Source of the DNA: DATLFA01 sp039934635
Lineage (GTDB): Bacteria > Actinomycetota > Acidimicrobiia > Acidimicrobiales > WLNW01
Reading direction: 5' to 3'
Assembly (NCBI GenBank): GCA_039934635.1
Contig: JBDTLT010000137.1
Span: 1 to 14,316, forward strand
Length of the DNA stretch: 14,316 nucleotides
Made by a program: the position numbers and the translations under genes. The notes under the pieces were generated by a model. The model ran no database searches. It had not been told where the DNA came from and saw nothing but the letters and a program-made list of their open reading frames with translations. Positions 1 through 7,173 of the stretch are shown here, one piece after another. Within the stretch, counting starts at the first letter, position 1; each line of letters starts with the position of its first letter.

Positions 1-2
1 CG

Positions 3-2249
3 TCAGTCGACGATCGAGTCGGGTGGGTTGCCGGTGCGATCGGTACCGAGCTCGAATACGACCTCATCGATACGCCCGCCGAAACGAAACGGTGCGTCGA
101 ACAGATCGCTCACCGGTGACAATGCGGTCCATCCGATGCTCAACCCCGCCGGGGAGATGTGCACGCCGAGCGTGCGTGTGAGCTCGACGGGATCTCCATC
201 GATGCCGTCGACCGAGCAGATGCCGACGCCGCGCAGGTCGCCCGTCTTTGTGAAGTGATAACGCAGCATCGTGGGGCCTGAGGGCACGATGTCGCGCGAT
301 CGCGCGACGTAGTGCGTGCCCGCAGTGTTGTAGTCGTGGACGAGGTAGCCGTCCTTGATGAAGAGCCCGTAGCCGCAAAAGCGATCGCCCGAGCTGAGAA
401 TGGTGCCGTCGGCTTGACCGGTCAGGACGTCGAGGCCGCGGCAATCGATGGTGGCGGTGATGGTGTACGTCACGTTCTTGACGTCGGGCGCGCCGTACGA
501 CGGGATGCGGATGCCGGAGTAGTAGACGAACCGGTCGCGACTGGTGATCGGCCGCGGCTTGGGTACGAGAAATCGCTCCATGATGCGATCGTCGAGTGGC
601 AGCGCGTTGTAACGGCGCGCTTCTTCCCACCACAGTGCGTCGAGCTCCGCGACCTTCGTGGGGTTCGCCGACGCGAGATCGGTACGTTCGGCGAAGTCGA
701 CATCGGCGTGGTACAGCTCCCACACGTCGTCGTCGAATGAACTGCCCGGTCGATGCCATGTCACGGCTTTCCAACCGTCGTGCCAGATCGCCCGGTGGCC
801 GAGCATCTCGTAGTACTGCGTCTGTTTGGTGGTCGGGCCCGGCGCGGCGAACGAGGGCACCATGCTCGTGCCTTCGATCGACAGTTGCTCGAGGCCGTCG
901 AGATCGGTCGGTGCGTCGATGCCGATCAACTCGAGCACGGTCGGGACGATGTCGCTCACGTGGTGGTACTGCGTGCGAATCTCGCCGGCAACCGGCGCGT
1001 GGCGGGCCGGCCACGAGATGATGAACGGATCGCGGATGCCGCCGGCGTGCGTGTTCTGCTTGTAGCGCTTGAGTGGCGTGTTGGACGCCATCGCCCAACC
1101 CGTGGCGTACATCGGGCTCGTCGTGGGGCCACCGATTTCGTCGAGGCGGTCAAGGAGCTCCTCGGCCGACGGCGGAGCGATGCCATTCGCGTATTGCATG
1201 TAGTTGAGCGAACCGTGTTGGCCACCCTCGCCCGATGCGCCGTTGTCGGAGATGAGCACTACCACCGTGTCTTCGGCCGCGCCGATGCGATCGATCTCGT
1301 CGAGAACCCGCCCGATCTGCGCGTCGGCATGGCTGAGGAAGCCGGCGTACGCCTCCATCAAGCGCGCCGCCACTTGCTGCTCGGCGGCCGACATGTCGAC
1401 CCACGCTCGCACGTCGGCGTTTCGCGGCGCGAGCTCGCAATCGTCGGGCACGATGCCGAGCAGCTTCTGGCGCAACAGGCGCTCGTCGCGTAGCGCATCC
1501 CAGCCCTTGTCGTAACGCCCGCGGTAGTGCTCGATGAACGCACGCGGCGCATGCAGCGGATAGTGCGCCGCGCCAAGGCACAGGTACATGAAGAACGGCT
1601 TCTCGGGATACACCGATCGGTGATCGCGCAGCATCGCAATAGATTGTGCGGCGAGATCTTCGGCGAGGTGGTAGCCGTCGTGTCGGGGCGGATCGATCGG
1701 GTGGTTGTCCTTGACCAGATCGGGAGTCCACTGATCGGTCGCGCCGTCGAGAAACCCGTAAAAACGGTCGAATCCTCGCTGTAGCGGCCAATGGTCGTAC
1801 GGTCCCACAGGCGTCATCTCGTCGGTGGGCGCGAGGTGCCACTTGCCTACGGCGTACGCGTTGTAGCCGTTGGGGCGCAGCATCTCGGCGAGCGTGCCCG
1901 CGCGCTTGGTGATGCGACCGCGAAAGCCAGGGAACCCTGTATCCCAGTTCGATACGACACCCATGCCGACCGAATGGTGGTTGCGCCCTGTCAACAGGCA
2001 CGCACGGGTCGGTGAGCACAACGCAGTGGTGTGAAAGTTGTTATAGCGCAGCCCGCGTGCGGCCAGACGATCCATGTTCGGTGTGTGGATCTCGCCGCCG
2101 TAGCAACCGAGGTCACTGAATCCGACATCGTCGAGCACGATGAACACGACGTTGGGCGCCCCGGCGGGCGCGGTAGCGGCGGCCGGCCAATGAGGAATCG
2201 ACTCGTCGACATAGCGCCCGACAACTCCGCGGAACTCTTCTTCGATCAT
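3..2249 (-). CDS. Arylsulfatase (type I, formylglycine-dependent)
   Basis: This 748-residue type I sulfatase hydrolyses a sulfate ester; the substrate cannot be told from sequence. The N-terminal alkaline-phosphatase-like domain has the metal-binding FIVLDD segment (Asp40, Asp41), then CSPTR with Cys78 as the residue expected to become formylglycine, followed by LLTGR and GKWHL. Further on, LISDNGASG and NTPLKRYKQNTHAGG supply later metal and active-site residues. The last ~150 residues after about 590 look beta-rich, like the C-terminal domain of large AtsA/AtsD-type enzymes. I see no signal peptide, so it is probably cytoplasmic. It is the last gene of the leftward upp block, 34 bases after the deacetylase, but a TACGGT element 7 bases before its ATG suggests its own leaderless promoter. 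The family call is secure; the physiological substrate is unknown. Confidence 0.93.
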   Translation of the reverse strand: MIEEEFRGVVGRYVDESIPHWPAAATAPAGAPNVVFIVLDDVGFSDLGCYGGEIHTPNMDRLAARGLRYNNFHTTALCSPTRACLLTGRNHHSVGMGVVSNWDTGFPGFRGRITKRAGTLAEMLRPNGYNAYAVGKWHLAPTDEMTPVGPYDHWPLQRGFDRFYGFLDGATDQWTPDLVKDNHPIDPPRHDGYHLAEDLAAQSIAMLRDHRSVYPEKPFFMYLCLGAAHYPLHAPRAFIEHYRGRYDKGWDALRDERLLRQKLLGIVPDDCELAPRNADVRAWVDMSAAEQQVAARLMEAYAGFLSHADAQIGRVLDEIDRIGAAEDTVVVLISDNGASGEGGQHGSLNYMQYANGIAPPSAEELLDRLDEIGGPTTSPMYATGWAMASNTPLKRYKQNTHAGGIRDPFIISWPARHAPVAGEIRTQYHHVSDIVPTVLELIGIDAPTDLDGLEQLSIEGTSMVPSFAAPGPTTKQTQYYEMLGHRAIWHDGWKAVTWHRPGSSFDDDVWELYHADVDFAERTDLASANPTKVAELDALWWEEARRYNALPLDDRIMERFLVPKPRPITSRDRFVYYSGIRIPSYGAPDVKNVTYTITATIDCRGLDVLTGQADGTILSSGDRFCGYGLFIKDGYLVHDYNTAGTHYVARSRDIVPSGPTMLRYHFTKTGDLRGVGICSVDGIDGDPVELTRTLGVHISPAGLSIGWTALSPVSDLFDAPFRFGGRIDEVVFELGTDRTGNPPDSIVD

Positions 2250-2256
2250 GACCCCG

Positions 2257-2262
2257 ACCGTA
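2257..2262 (-). promoter_or_regulatory. Candidate -10 element of the arylsulfatase gene (leaderless)
   Basis: On the minus strand TACGGT (TAnnnT pattern) is followed by 7 bases (cggggtc) and then the sulfatase ATG. This puts the expected transcription start at or next to the start codon. No good Shine-Dalgarno sequence lies directly in front of the ATG; the GC-rich cggggtc is a weak match at best. No clear -35 is visible. This is inferred from spacing only. Confidence 0.35.
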
Positions 2263-2283
2263 GTAGCGAGCGGGAGGCGAGGC

Positions 2284-3087
2284 TCACTTTGCGAGCAGCG
2301 TGCTGACGGTCACCGGTTTGATGCCCTGGCGGTCGAACCCGTCGAGAATCGCGCTGATCGCGTCCGCGGTACCGCTATGGCCGAAATGCATACTCACGAT
2401 CGAGCCGGGCTTGGTGCCGTCGAGCACCCGCGTGCGGACTGCCGTGCCACCGGGGTCTTGATAGTCGAACGGCTCGACGTCCCAACCGAGCACGTAGTCG
2501 TAGCCGGCCGTACCGGCGGCCTGGAGAATGGCGTCCGATGGCTTGGCCAGCCCGTCGTCGGTGCCCGATGGCCGGAAGAAGCGACCGCCGTTGCCCGTGA
2601 GCTTCGTCAACAGATCGCGACAGCGGGTGATCTCGGTGGCCATCGCTGCCGGCGACAGCGTGGTGAACGTCGGATGCGTGTACGTGTGGTTGGCCAGCTC
2701 GTGGCCGGCATCGAGCAGCTTGCGCGCCCAGGTCGGATTGGCGTCGAGCCACGAGCCGACGATGAAGCAGGTGATCTGGGCGCGCCCGGCGAGGCCGTCG
2801 AGCAGCCGTTGTGCGATGCGCAGGTCGCCGTCGGTGTGAAATGTCAGCGCCACTTCGTTGCGGGTAGACGCGGCGCGCGTGACGAAGACCGATGGCGCGC
2901 CCGGTGTGCGGACGGTTGTGGCGGCCGCAGGAGCGGTCGTCGTGGCGGTGGAAGCGTTGGCTCCGGCAGAGGACTGTGGGCTCGTCGCATCGGACGAAGC
3001 AGGGGACACTTGCGGTGAGCCGCCACCCGAACACGCACTTGCGAACGCTGCGGCCGTCGCGGCCAGGAACGTGCGTCGGTCGATCAT
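2284..3087 (-). CDS. Polysaccharide deacetylase family lipoprotein (NodB-like fold)
   Basis: This 267-residue protein is a predicted exported lipoprotein. The N-terminus has an RR at residues 4-5 (DRRTFLAA), an Ala-rich hydrophobic stretch and a lipobox-like ASAC with Cys19. That suggests Tat export and lipid anchoring on the outer face of the membrane, followed by a Ser/Thr/Ala-rich linker to about residue 65. The NodB-like domain shows TFHTDGD (82-88) where TFDDG is usual, NHTYTHP carrying the metal His pair (His134, His138), FRPSGTDDG (motif 3, Arg172), GWDVEPFDY (motif 4) and SMHFGH (motif 5, His234). The usual catalytic Asp of motif 1 is replaced, so activity may be altered or lost, although His-containing variants of this motif occur in actinobacterial homologues as I recall them. 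Its start overlaps the upp stop (ATGA), implying coupled translation. The substrate, possibly a cell-wall sugar, is inferred. Confidence 0.88.
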   Translation of the reverse strand: MIDRRTFLAATAAAFASACSGGGSPQVSPASSDATSPQSSAGANASTATTTAPAAATTVRTPGAPSVFVTRAASTRNEVALTFHTDGDLRIAQRLLDGLAGRAQITCFIVGSWLDANPTWARKLLDAGHELANHTYTHPTFTTLSPAAMATEITRCRDLLTKLTGNGGRFFRPSGTDDGLAKPSDAILQAAGTAGYDYVLGWDVEPFDYQDPGGTAVRTRVLDGTKPGSIVSMHFGHSGTADAISAILDGFDRQGIKPVTVSTLLAK

Positions 3088-3716
3088 GCCAAGCCGAATT
3101 GCCTATCACCTGCATCGCCGAGGCCCGGAACGATGAACTTGCTGTCGTTGAGCCGAAGGTCGATCGACGCCGTGTACACCGTCGCATCGAAACCCTCGGC
3201 CTCGAAGGCAGCCACGCCTTGAGGTGACGCGAGGACGCAGACGACGGTCATGTGGCCCGCTTCTGCGTTACGCAACAATTGGCACGTGTAGATGAGCGAA
3301 CCGCCCGTTGCCAACATCGGGTCGAGGACGAGGACCCGTCGCCCCGCAAGATGCTCGGGCACCGTGTTGACGTACGCATGCGGCAGGAAGGTCTCTTCAT
3401 CGCGGCGTACACCTACGAAACCGACCCGGGCATTCGGGATCATCGTGAGGGTGGCGTCGAGCATGCCCAACCCCGCACGCATCACGGGTACGACGATCGG
3501 CGGATCCGCGACGGCGATGCCTTTGGTCGGTGCCAGGGGGCTATCGATCTCGATCACGACGACCGGCTGCTCGCGCAGCGCCTCGTAGACCAGAAAGGAG
3601 GTCAGCTCGGCCAGGTTGCGGCGAAATTCGGCTCGTTTGGTCGTCTTGTCGCGCAAGCGAGTGAGGCGTTCGGCAACGAGGGGGTGATCAACGACGACGG
3701 CCATCTGGTCAAGCAT
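3084..3716 (-). CDS. upp: Uracil phosphoribosyltransferase
   Basis: This cytoplasmic pyrimidine salvage enzyme joins uracil and PRPP to give UMP and pyrophosphate. At 210 residues it has the normal family length. Diagnostic segments are RAGLGM (80-85), the PRPP loop LVLDPMLATGGS (129-140) and the C-terminal uracil-binding FIVPGLGDAGDRQFG (194-208). The start at 3716 is supported by a GGAG ribosome binding site 7 bases upstream; Met5 is a weaker alternative. It is first in a leftward unit and overlaps the deacetylase start by 4 bases. It diverges from deoC across a 64-base gap containing overlapping -10-like elements for both directions. It would recover the uracil released by thymidine/uridine phosphorolysis encoded at the right of the window. 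Confidence 0.97.
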   Translation of the reverse strand: MLDQMAVVVDHPLVAERLTRLRDKTTKRAEFRRNLAELTSFLVYEALREQPVVVIEIDSPLAPTKGIAVADPPIVVPVMRAGLGMLDATLTMIPNARVGFVGVRRDEETFLPHAYVNTVPEHLAGRRVLVLDPMLATGGSLIYTCQLLRNAEAGHMTVVCVLASPQGVAAFEAEGFDATVYTASIDLRLNDSKFIVPGLGDAGDRQFGLA

Positions 3717-3723
3717 GCCCGAT

Positions 3724-3727
3724 CTCC
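3724..3727 (-). promoter_or_regulatory. Shine-Dalgarno site of upp
   Basis: GGAG on the minus strand is separated from the upp ATG by 7 bases (atcgggc). It fixes Met1 rather than Met5 as the likely start. It also contrasts with the apparently leaderless start of the divergent deoC. Confidence 0.6.
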
Positions 3728-3767
3728 ACGAGCGCCGCTACCCACATTGATGGCGATGATCCGCCGC

Positions 3768-3773
3768 TAATGT
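3768..3773 (+). promoter_or_regulatory. Candidate -10 element of the deoC operon (leaderless)
   Basis: TAATGT is followed by 7 bases (acggggc) and then the GTG start of deoC, which is the spacing expected of a leaderless actinobacterial transcript. A partial -35-like TTGATG lies at 3747-3752, giving a rather short 15-base spacer. There is no separate ribosome binding site in the 7 bases between. Inferred, not proven. Confidence 0.4.
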
Positions 3774-3774
3774 A
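3769..3774 (-). promoter_or_regulatory. Candidate -10 element of upp
   Basis: TACATT on the minus strand overlaps the plus-strand TAATGT by five bases. A start about 7 bases downstream would give a leader of roughly 45 bases carrying the upp GGAG site. The same few bases could therefore serve both directions, and polymerase could bind for only one of them at a time. Confidence 0.3.
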
Positions 3775-3780
3775 CGGGGC

Positions 3781-4710
3781 GTGGCACTCGTCGAACGGCA
3801 CCCGGTTGACCCGGCGGCGTGGAATGACTTGCGCATCTCCGCGGTCGACGCGGTCGGTCTCGAAGCACGCGCCGCGGCGCTCGCGGGCCGTTCGATCAAA
3901 AAGCAGTCCAAGCTCGTCGCGCTCGACCTCGCGATCCGGTGCATGGATCTCACCACCCTCGAAGGTGTCGACACGCCGGGCAAGGTTCTTGCGCTGTGTG
4001 CAAAAGCGGTACGGCCCGATCCTGTGGATCCCTCGGTGCCGCCCGTCGCCGCGGTGTGCGTCTATCCCGCGCTCGTGCCCGTCGCGGCGCGCGCGCTGCG
4101 CGACTCCACGGTGGTAGTCGCGAGTGTGGCGGGTTCGTTCCCGGCCGGGCTCGGTCCGCTCGAGGTGCGACTGCGCGAGATCGAGTGGGCGGTCGAGCAG
4201 GGGGCCGACGAGATCGACATCGTGTTGAATCGCAGCGCGTTCTTCGCCGGCGATTACACGCGAGCGTTCGACGAGATCGTGGCGTCCAAACGCGCCTGTG
4301 GGCCGGCCCATCTCAAGGTCATTCTCGAGACCGGCGAGTTGGGCAGTTACGACGCGGTGATGCGGGCATCGGTGCTCGCCATGGCGGCCGGCGCCGACTT
4401 CATCAAGACCTCCACGGGCAAGATCGGTACCGCCGCGACGCTGCCCGTCGCCCTCTGTATGGCCGAAGCGATCCGCGATTATCACGAGCAGACCGGCCGC
4501 ATGGTCGGCCTCAAGGTCGCCGGCGGTGTCCGCACCGCCAAGCAGTCGTGGCAATACCTCGTCATCATCAACGAGACACTGGGCTCGAGATGGATGACAC
4601 CGACGTGGTTCCGCATCGGGGCATCGTCGTTGCTAAACGACGTGCTGATGCAGATCCGCATGCAGCGCGAAGGCCGCTACCAACGACCCGACGACTTCAC
4701 GATCGACTAG
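3781..4710 (+). CDS. deoC: Deoxyribose-phosphate aldolase (long, human-DERA-like type)
   Basis: This enzyme cleaves 2-deoxyribose-5-phosphate to glyceraldehyde-3-phosphate and acetaldehyde in the cytoplasm. The TIM-barrel core shows DEIDIVLN (143-150, with the conserved Asp146), LKVILETG (178-185), the Schiff-base lysine in FIKTSTGK (Lys209) and the second active-site lysine in LKVAGGVRT (Lys245). It has 309 residues, whereas the short bacterial enzymes have about 250-260. The N-terminal extension with MDLTTLEGVDTPGKV and the C-terminal FRIGASSLLNDV resemble the animal DERA form. The start is GTG, with a -10-like TAATGT 7 bases upstream and no ribosome binding site. It leads a six-gene run; the next gene follows after 7 bases. 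The product acetaldehyde fits the downstream dehydrogenase. Confidence 0.96.
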   Translation: MALVERHPVDPAAWNDLRISAVDAVGLEARAAALAGRSIKKQSKLVALDLAIRCMDLTTLEGVDTPGKVLALCAKAVRPDPVDPSVPPVAAVCVYPALVPVAARALRDSTVVVASVAGSFPAGLGPLEVRLREIEWAVEQGADEIDIVLNRSAFFAGDYTRAFDEIVASKRACGPAHLKVILETGELGSYDAVMRASVLAMAAGADFIKTSTGKIGTAATLPVALCMAEAIRDYHEQTGRMVGLKVAGGVRTAKQSWQYLVIINETLGSRWMTPTWFRIGASSLLNDVLMQIRMQREGRYQRPDDFTID

Positions 4711-4717
4711 TGACGCC

Positions 4718-6241
4718 ATGAACGAGAATCCCCCCGACGTAGCAGTGGTCGCGGCGCCGTCCGCTGTCAAGCATCTCGACGTGGCGCCGGTCGCACTCGA
4801 CTACGTGACTGCGCTCGAATCGACCGCCGTCGTCGACATCGCCGATCGGTACGAACTGTTCATCGACGGCCGCTTCGTAGAGCCGCGCTCGGGCAAGCAT
4901 TTCGCCACGATCAATCCGGCCACCGAGGCCAAGCTGGCGATGGTCGCCGAGGCCGGCGACGCCGACATCGAACTCGCGGTGCGAGCCGCCCGCCGCGCCT
5001 ACGACGAAGTATGGCGCGACATGTCGGGCAAGCAGCGGGCGAAGTATCTCTACCGCATCGCGCGCGTGCTGCAAGAGCGAGCGCGTGAGTTCGCGGTGCT
5101 CGAATCACTCAACGGCGGCAAGCCGATCAAAGAGTCGCGCGACATCGACGTGCCACTGGCCGCGGCGCATTTCTTCTACCACGCGGGTTGGGCCGACAAG
5201 CTCGGCTACGCCTTCCCCGGACGCTCTCTGCGCCCGCTCGGCGTGGCGGCACAAGTGATCCCGTGGAACTTCCCGCTCTTGATGGCGGCATGGAAGATCG
5301 CACCCGCGCTCGCGACCGGCAACACCGTCGTGCTCAAGCCGGCCGAGACGACGCCGTTGACCGCGTTGCTGCTCGCCGAGGTGATCCAACAGGCCGACCT
5401 GCCGCCCGGCGTGGTCAACATCATCACCGGCGCGGGCGCCACGGGTGCCGCGCTCGTCGGGCACAAAGGCGTCGACAAGGTCGCGTTCACGGGCTCGACC
5501 GCGGTCGGCAAATCGATCCAACGCGCGATCGCGGGCACGGGCAAGAAGTTGACGCTCGAGCTCGGGGGCAAAGCCGCCAACATCATCTTCGAAGATGCCG
5601 CCATCGACCAAGCGGTCGAAGGCATCGTCAACGGCATCTACTTCAACCAGGGCCATGTCTGTTGTGCGGGTTCGCGTCTGCTGGTGCACGAGCCCGTCGC
5701 CGAGTTGGTGATCGACAAACTGTTGTGCCGTATCGAAACGTTGCGCGTCGGTAATCCGCTCGACAAGAACACCGACATCGGCGCCATCAATTCGCGGGCG
5801 CAACTCGACAAGATCGAGTCGCTCGTGCAGTCGGGGCGCGACGAAGGCGCCACGATGTACCAATCGTCGTGTCCGCTGCCCGACCGCGGATTCTTCTTTC
5901 CCCCCACGGTGTTCACCGGCGTGTCGCAATCGCACCGCATTGCCCGCGAAGAGATCTTCGGGCCGGTGTTGTCGGTGCTCACGTTCCGCACCGCCGAAGA
6001 GGCCGTGCAAAAAGCCAACAACACTCCTTATGGTCTTTCTGCGGGCATCTGGACCGAGAAGGGCAGCCGCATCTTGTGGATGGCCGAGCGCATGCGCGCC
6101 GGCGTGGTGTGGGCCAACACCTTCAACCGCTTCGATCCGACCAGTCCCTTCGGGGGCTACAAAGAAAGCGGCTTCGGCCGTGAGGGCGGGCGCCACGGTC
6201 TCGCGAGCTATGCCGAGCTCGTCGAGGGAGGACGGCGATGA
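4718..6241 (+). CDS. NAD(P)-dependent aldehyde dehydrogenase (catalytic half of a split ALDH16-like enzyme)
   Basis: This full 507-residue aldehyde dehydrogenase oxidises an aldehyde to the acid with NAD(P). In this operon the likely substrate is acetaldehyde from DeoC. Catalytic features are intact: IPWNFPLL (Asn184), VLKPAE (cofactor Lys207), FTGSTAVGK (258-265), LELGGK (general-base Glu281), QGHVCCAGSR (nucleophile Cys315), EEIFGPV (Glu412), and the C-terminal SPFGGYKESGFGREGG. A ~40-residue N-terminal extension precedes the first domain. It starts 7 bases after deoC without an obvious ribosome binding site, and its stop overlaps the next start as ATGA. The partner gene is a shortened dehydrogenase-like protein without the Cys domain. 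The pair totals 818 residues, close to one-chain ALDH16 proteins, so I read them as one enzyme split in two. An independent acetaldehyde dehydrogenase is the alternative. Confidence 0.94.
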   Translation: MNENPPDVAVVAAPSAVKHLDVAPVALDYVTALESTAVVDIADRYELFIDGRFVEPRSGKHFATINPATEAKLAMVAEAGDADIELAVRAARRAYDEVWRDMSGKQRAKYLYRIARVLQERAREFAVLESLNGGKPIKESRDIDVPLAAAHFFYHAGWADKLGYAFPGRSLRPLGVAAQVIPWNFPLLMAAWKIAPALATGNTVVLKPAETTPLTALLLAEVIQQADLPPGVVNIITGAGATGAALVGHKGVDKVAFTGSTAVGKSIQRAIAGTGKKLTLELGGKAANIIFEDAAIDQAVEGIVNGIYFNQGHVCCAGSRLLVHEPVAELVIDKLLCRIETLRVGNPLDKNTDIGAINSRAQLDKIESLVQSGRDEGATMYQSSCPLPDRGFFFPPTVFTGVSQSHRIAREEIFGPVLSVLTFRTAEEAVQKANNTPYGLSAGIWTEKGSRILWMAERMRAGVVWANTFNRFDPTSPFGGYKESGFGREGGRHGLASYAELVEGGRR

Positions 6242-7173
6242 GCCCGGCCAAGAAGACCGCGACCAAAGCAGCAACAAAGGCCGCGGCCACGCGCTCGACC
6301 AAGCCGTCGGCACCCGTCGACCTCGATGTGCGCAAGACCTACAAGCTCTACATCGGTGGCGCGTTCCCGCGGTCTGAGTCGGGCCGGTCATACCCGGTGG
6401 TGACCACCGATCGCCGGTTTGTCGCCAACGCCGTGCTGGCGTCGCGCAAGGACGTGCGCGACGCAGTACAGACGGCGCGCAATGCGCAGGGGTCGTGGGC
6501 AAAGCGCAGTGCCTACAACCGGGGGCAGATCCTGTACCGAGTCGCGGAGATCATGCAGGGCCGGCGCCAGCAGTTCGTCGACGAGCTGTCGGTCGGCGGT
6601 TCGCGCGATGCGCAGGGCGAGACCGACGCCGCCATCGACCGGTGGGTCTGGTACGCCGGATGGGCCGACAAGTACGCGCAGATACTCGGCTCGGCCAATC
6701 CGGTCGACGGTCCGTACTTCAACTTCACCACCCCCGAGCCGGCGGGAGTCGTGGCGCTCGTCGCCCCCAACGATGCGCCGTTGCTGGCACTCGTTTCGCG
6801 GCTGGCGCCGGCGATCGTCGCCGGCAACACGACCGTTGCGCTCGCGAGCGAACGGTGGCCGCTCGTGTCGATCACACTCGCCGAAGCATTGGCCACGAGC
6901 GACGTGCCCGGCGGTGTCGTCAACATCCTCACCGGCAAGGCCGCCGAGCTCGTGCCGTGGATGGCCGGCCATGCCGACGTCAATGTGGTCGATCTGAGCG
7001 GTGTCAACGGTGAGCTACGCGCGGATGCCGAGCGACGCGCGTCCGACGCGGTTACTCGTGTGGTCGCGGCCTCTGCTGCCGAACGCCGTTGGTTCGACGA
7101 CCGCGCCGAAAGTCCTTACATCATCGCCGGATTCTGCGAGTACAAAACCGTCTGGCACCCCAAGGGTGCATGA
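6238..7173 (+). CDS. Truncated, Cys-less aldehyde dehydrogenase-like protein (second half of a split ALDH16-like enzyme)
   Basis: At 311 residues this is well short of the ~480-500 of a complete aldehyde dehydrogenase. After a Lys/Ala/Thr-rich, probably disordered tail (about residues 1-28) it has a normal-looking NAD-binding domain: KLYIGGAFPRSESG (36-49), GWADKYAQILG (141-151), the PWN region changed to APND (176-179), AIVAGNTTVAL (192-202) with the cofactor Lys replaced, and PGGVVNILTGK (224-234). FTGS has become VDLSG. The catalytic domain with Cys and Glu is absent. The sequence jumps to a short conserved-looking tail, GFCEYKTVWHPKG (298-310). It overlaps the catalytic dehydrogenase by ATGA and has a GGAGG site 6 bases upstream, so equal, coupled synthesis is likely. 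The clean ends argue for a real non-catalytic subunit rather than a pseudogene. ALDH16 membership is inferred from domain layout. Confidence 0.85.
   Translation: MSPAKKTATKAATKAAATRSTKPSAPVDLDVRKTYKLYIGGAFPRSESGRSYPVVTTDRRFVANAVLASRKDVRDAVQTARNAQGSWAKRSAYNRGQILYRVAEIMQGRRQQFVDELSVGGSRDAQGETDAAIDRWVWYAGWADKYAQILGSANPVDGPYFNFTTPEPAGVVALVAPNDAPLLALVSRLAPAIVAGNTTVALASERWPLVSITLAEALATSDVPGGVVNILTGKAAELVPWMAGHADVNVVDLSGVNGELRADAERRASDAVTRVVAASAAERRWFDDRAESPYIIAGFCEYKTVWHPKGA

Noticed and set aside
753..1493. A 246-codon plus-strand frame opposite the sulfatase
   Set aside because: It is antisense to conserved sulfatase motifs, of biased composition, and has no ribosome binding site or family features.
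2528..3227. Several plus-strand frames opposite the deacetylase and upp
   Set aside because: They are shadows of genes with clear catalytic motifs, and no independent evidence supports them.
5105..6502. A 465-codon open frame on the minus strand opposite the aldehyde dehydrogenase genes
   Set aside because: The product is Arg/His/Asp-rich with no recognisable motifs and lies wholly opposite a well-supported gene pair. Long antisense frames are expected in GC-rich DNA.
7089..7169. Upstream extension of the thioesterase to an ATG at 7089
   Set aside because: The added 27 residues are Arg-rich, overlap the preceding gene by 85 bases, and do not resemble the hotdog family. The ATGA start at 7170 or the GTG at 7188 fits better.
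6238..7173. Shortened dehydrogenase as a pseudogene or frameshifted remnant
   Set aside because: The frame is clean, both ends overlap neighbours by 4 bases, and the C-terminal segment looks conserved. A continuation of the missing catalytic domain is not found in another frame; the thioesterase begins at once.
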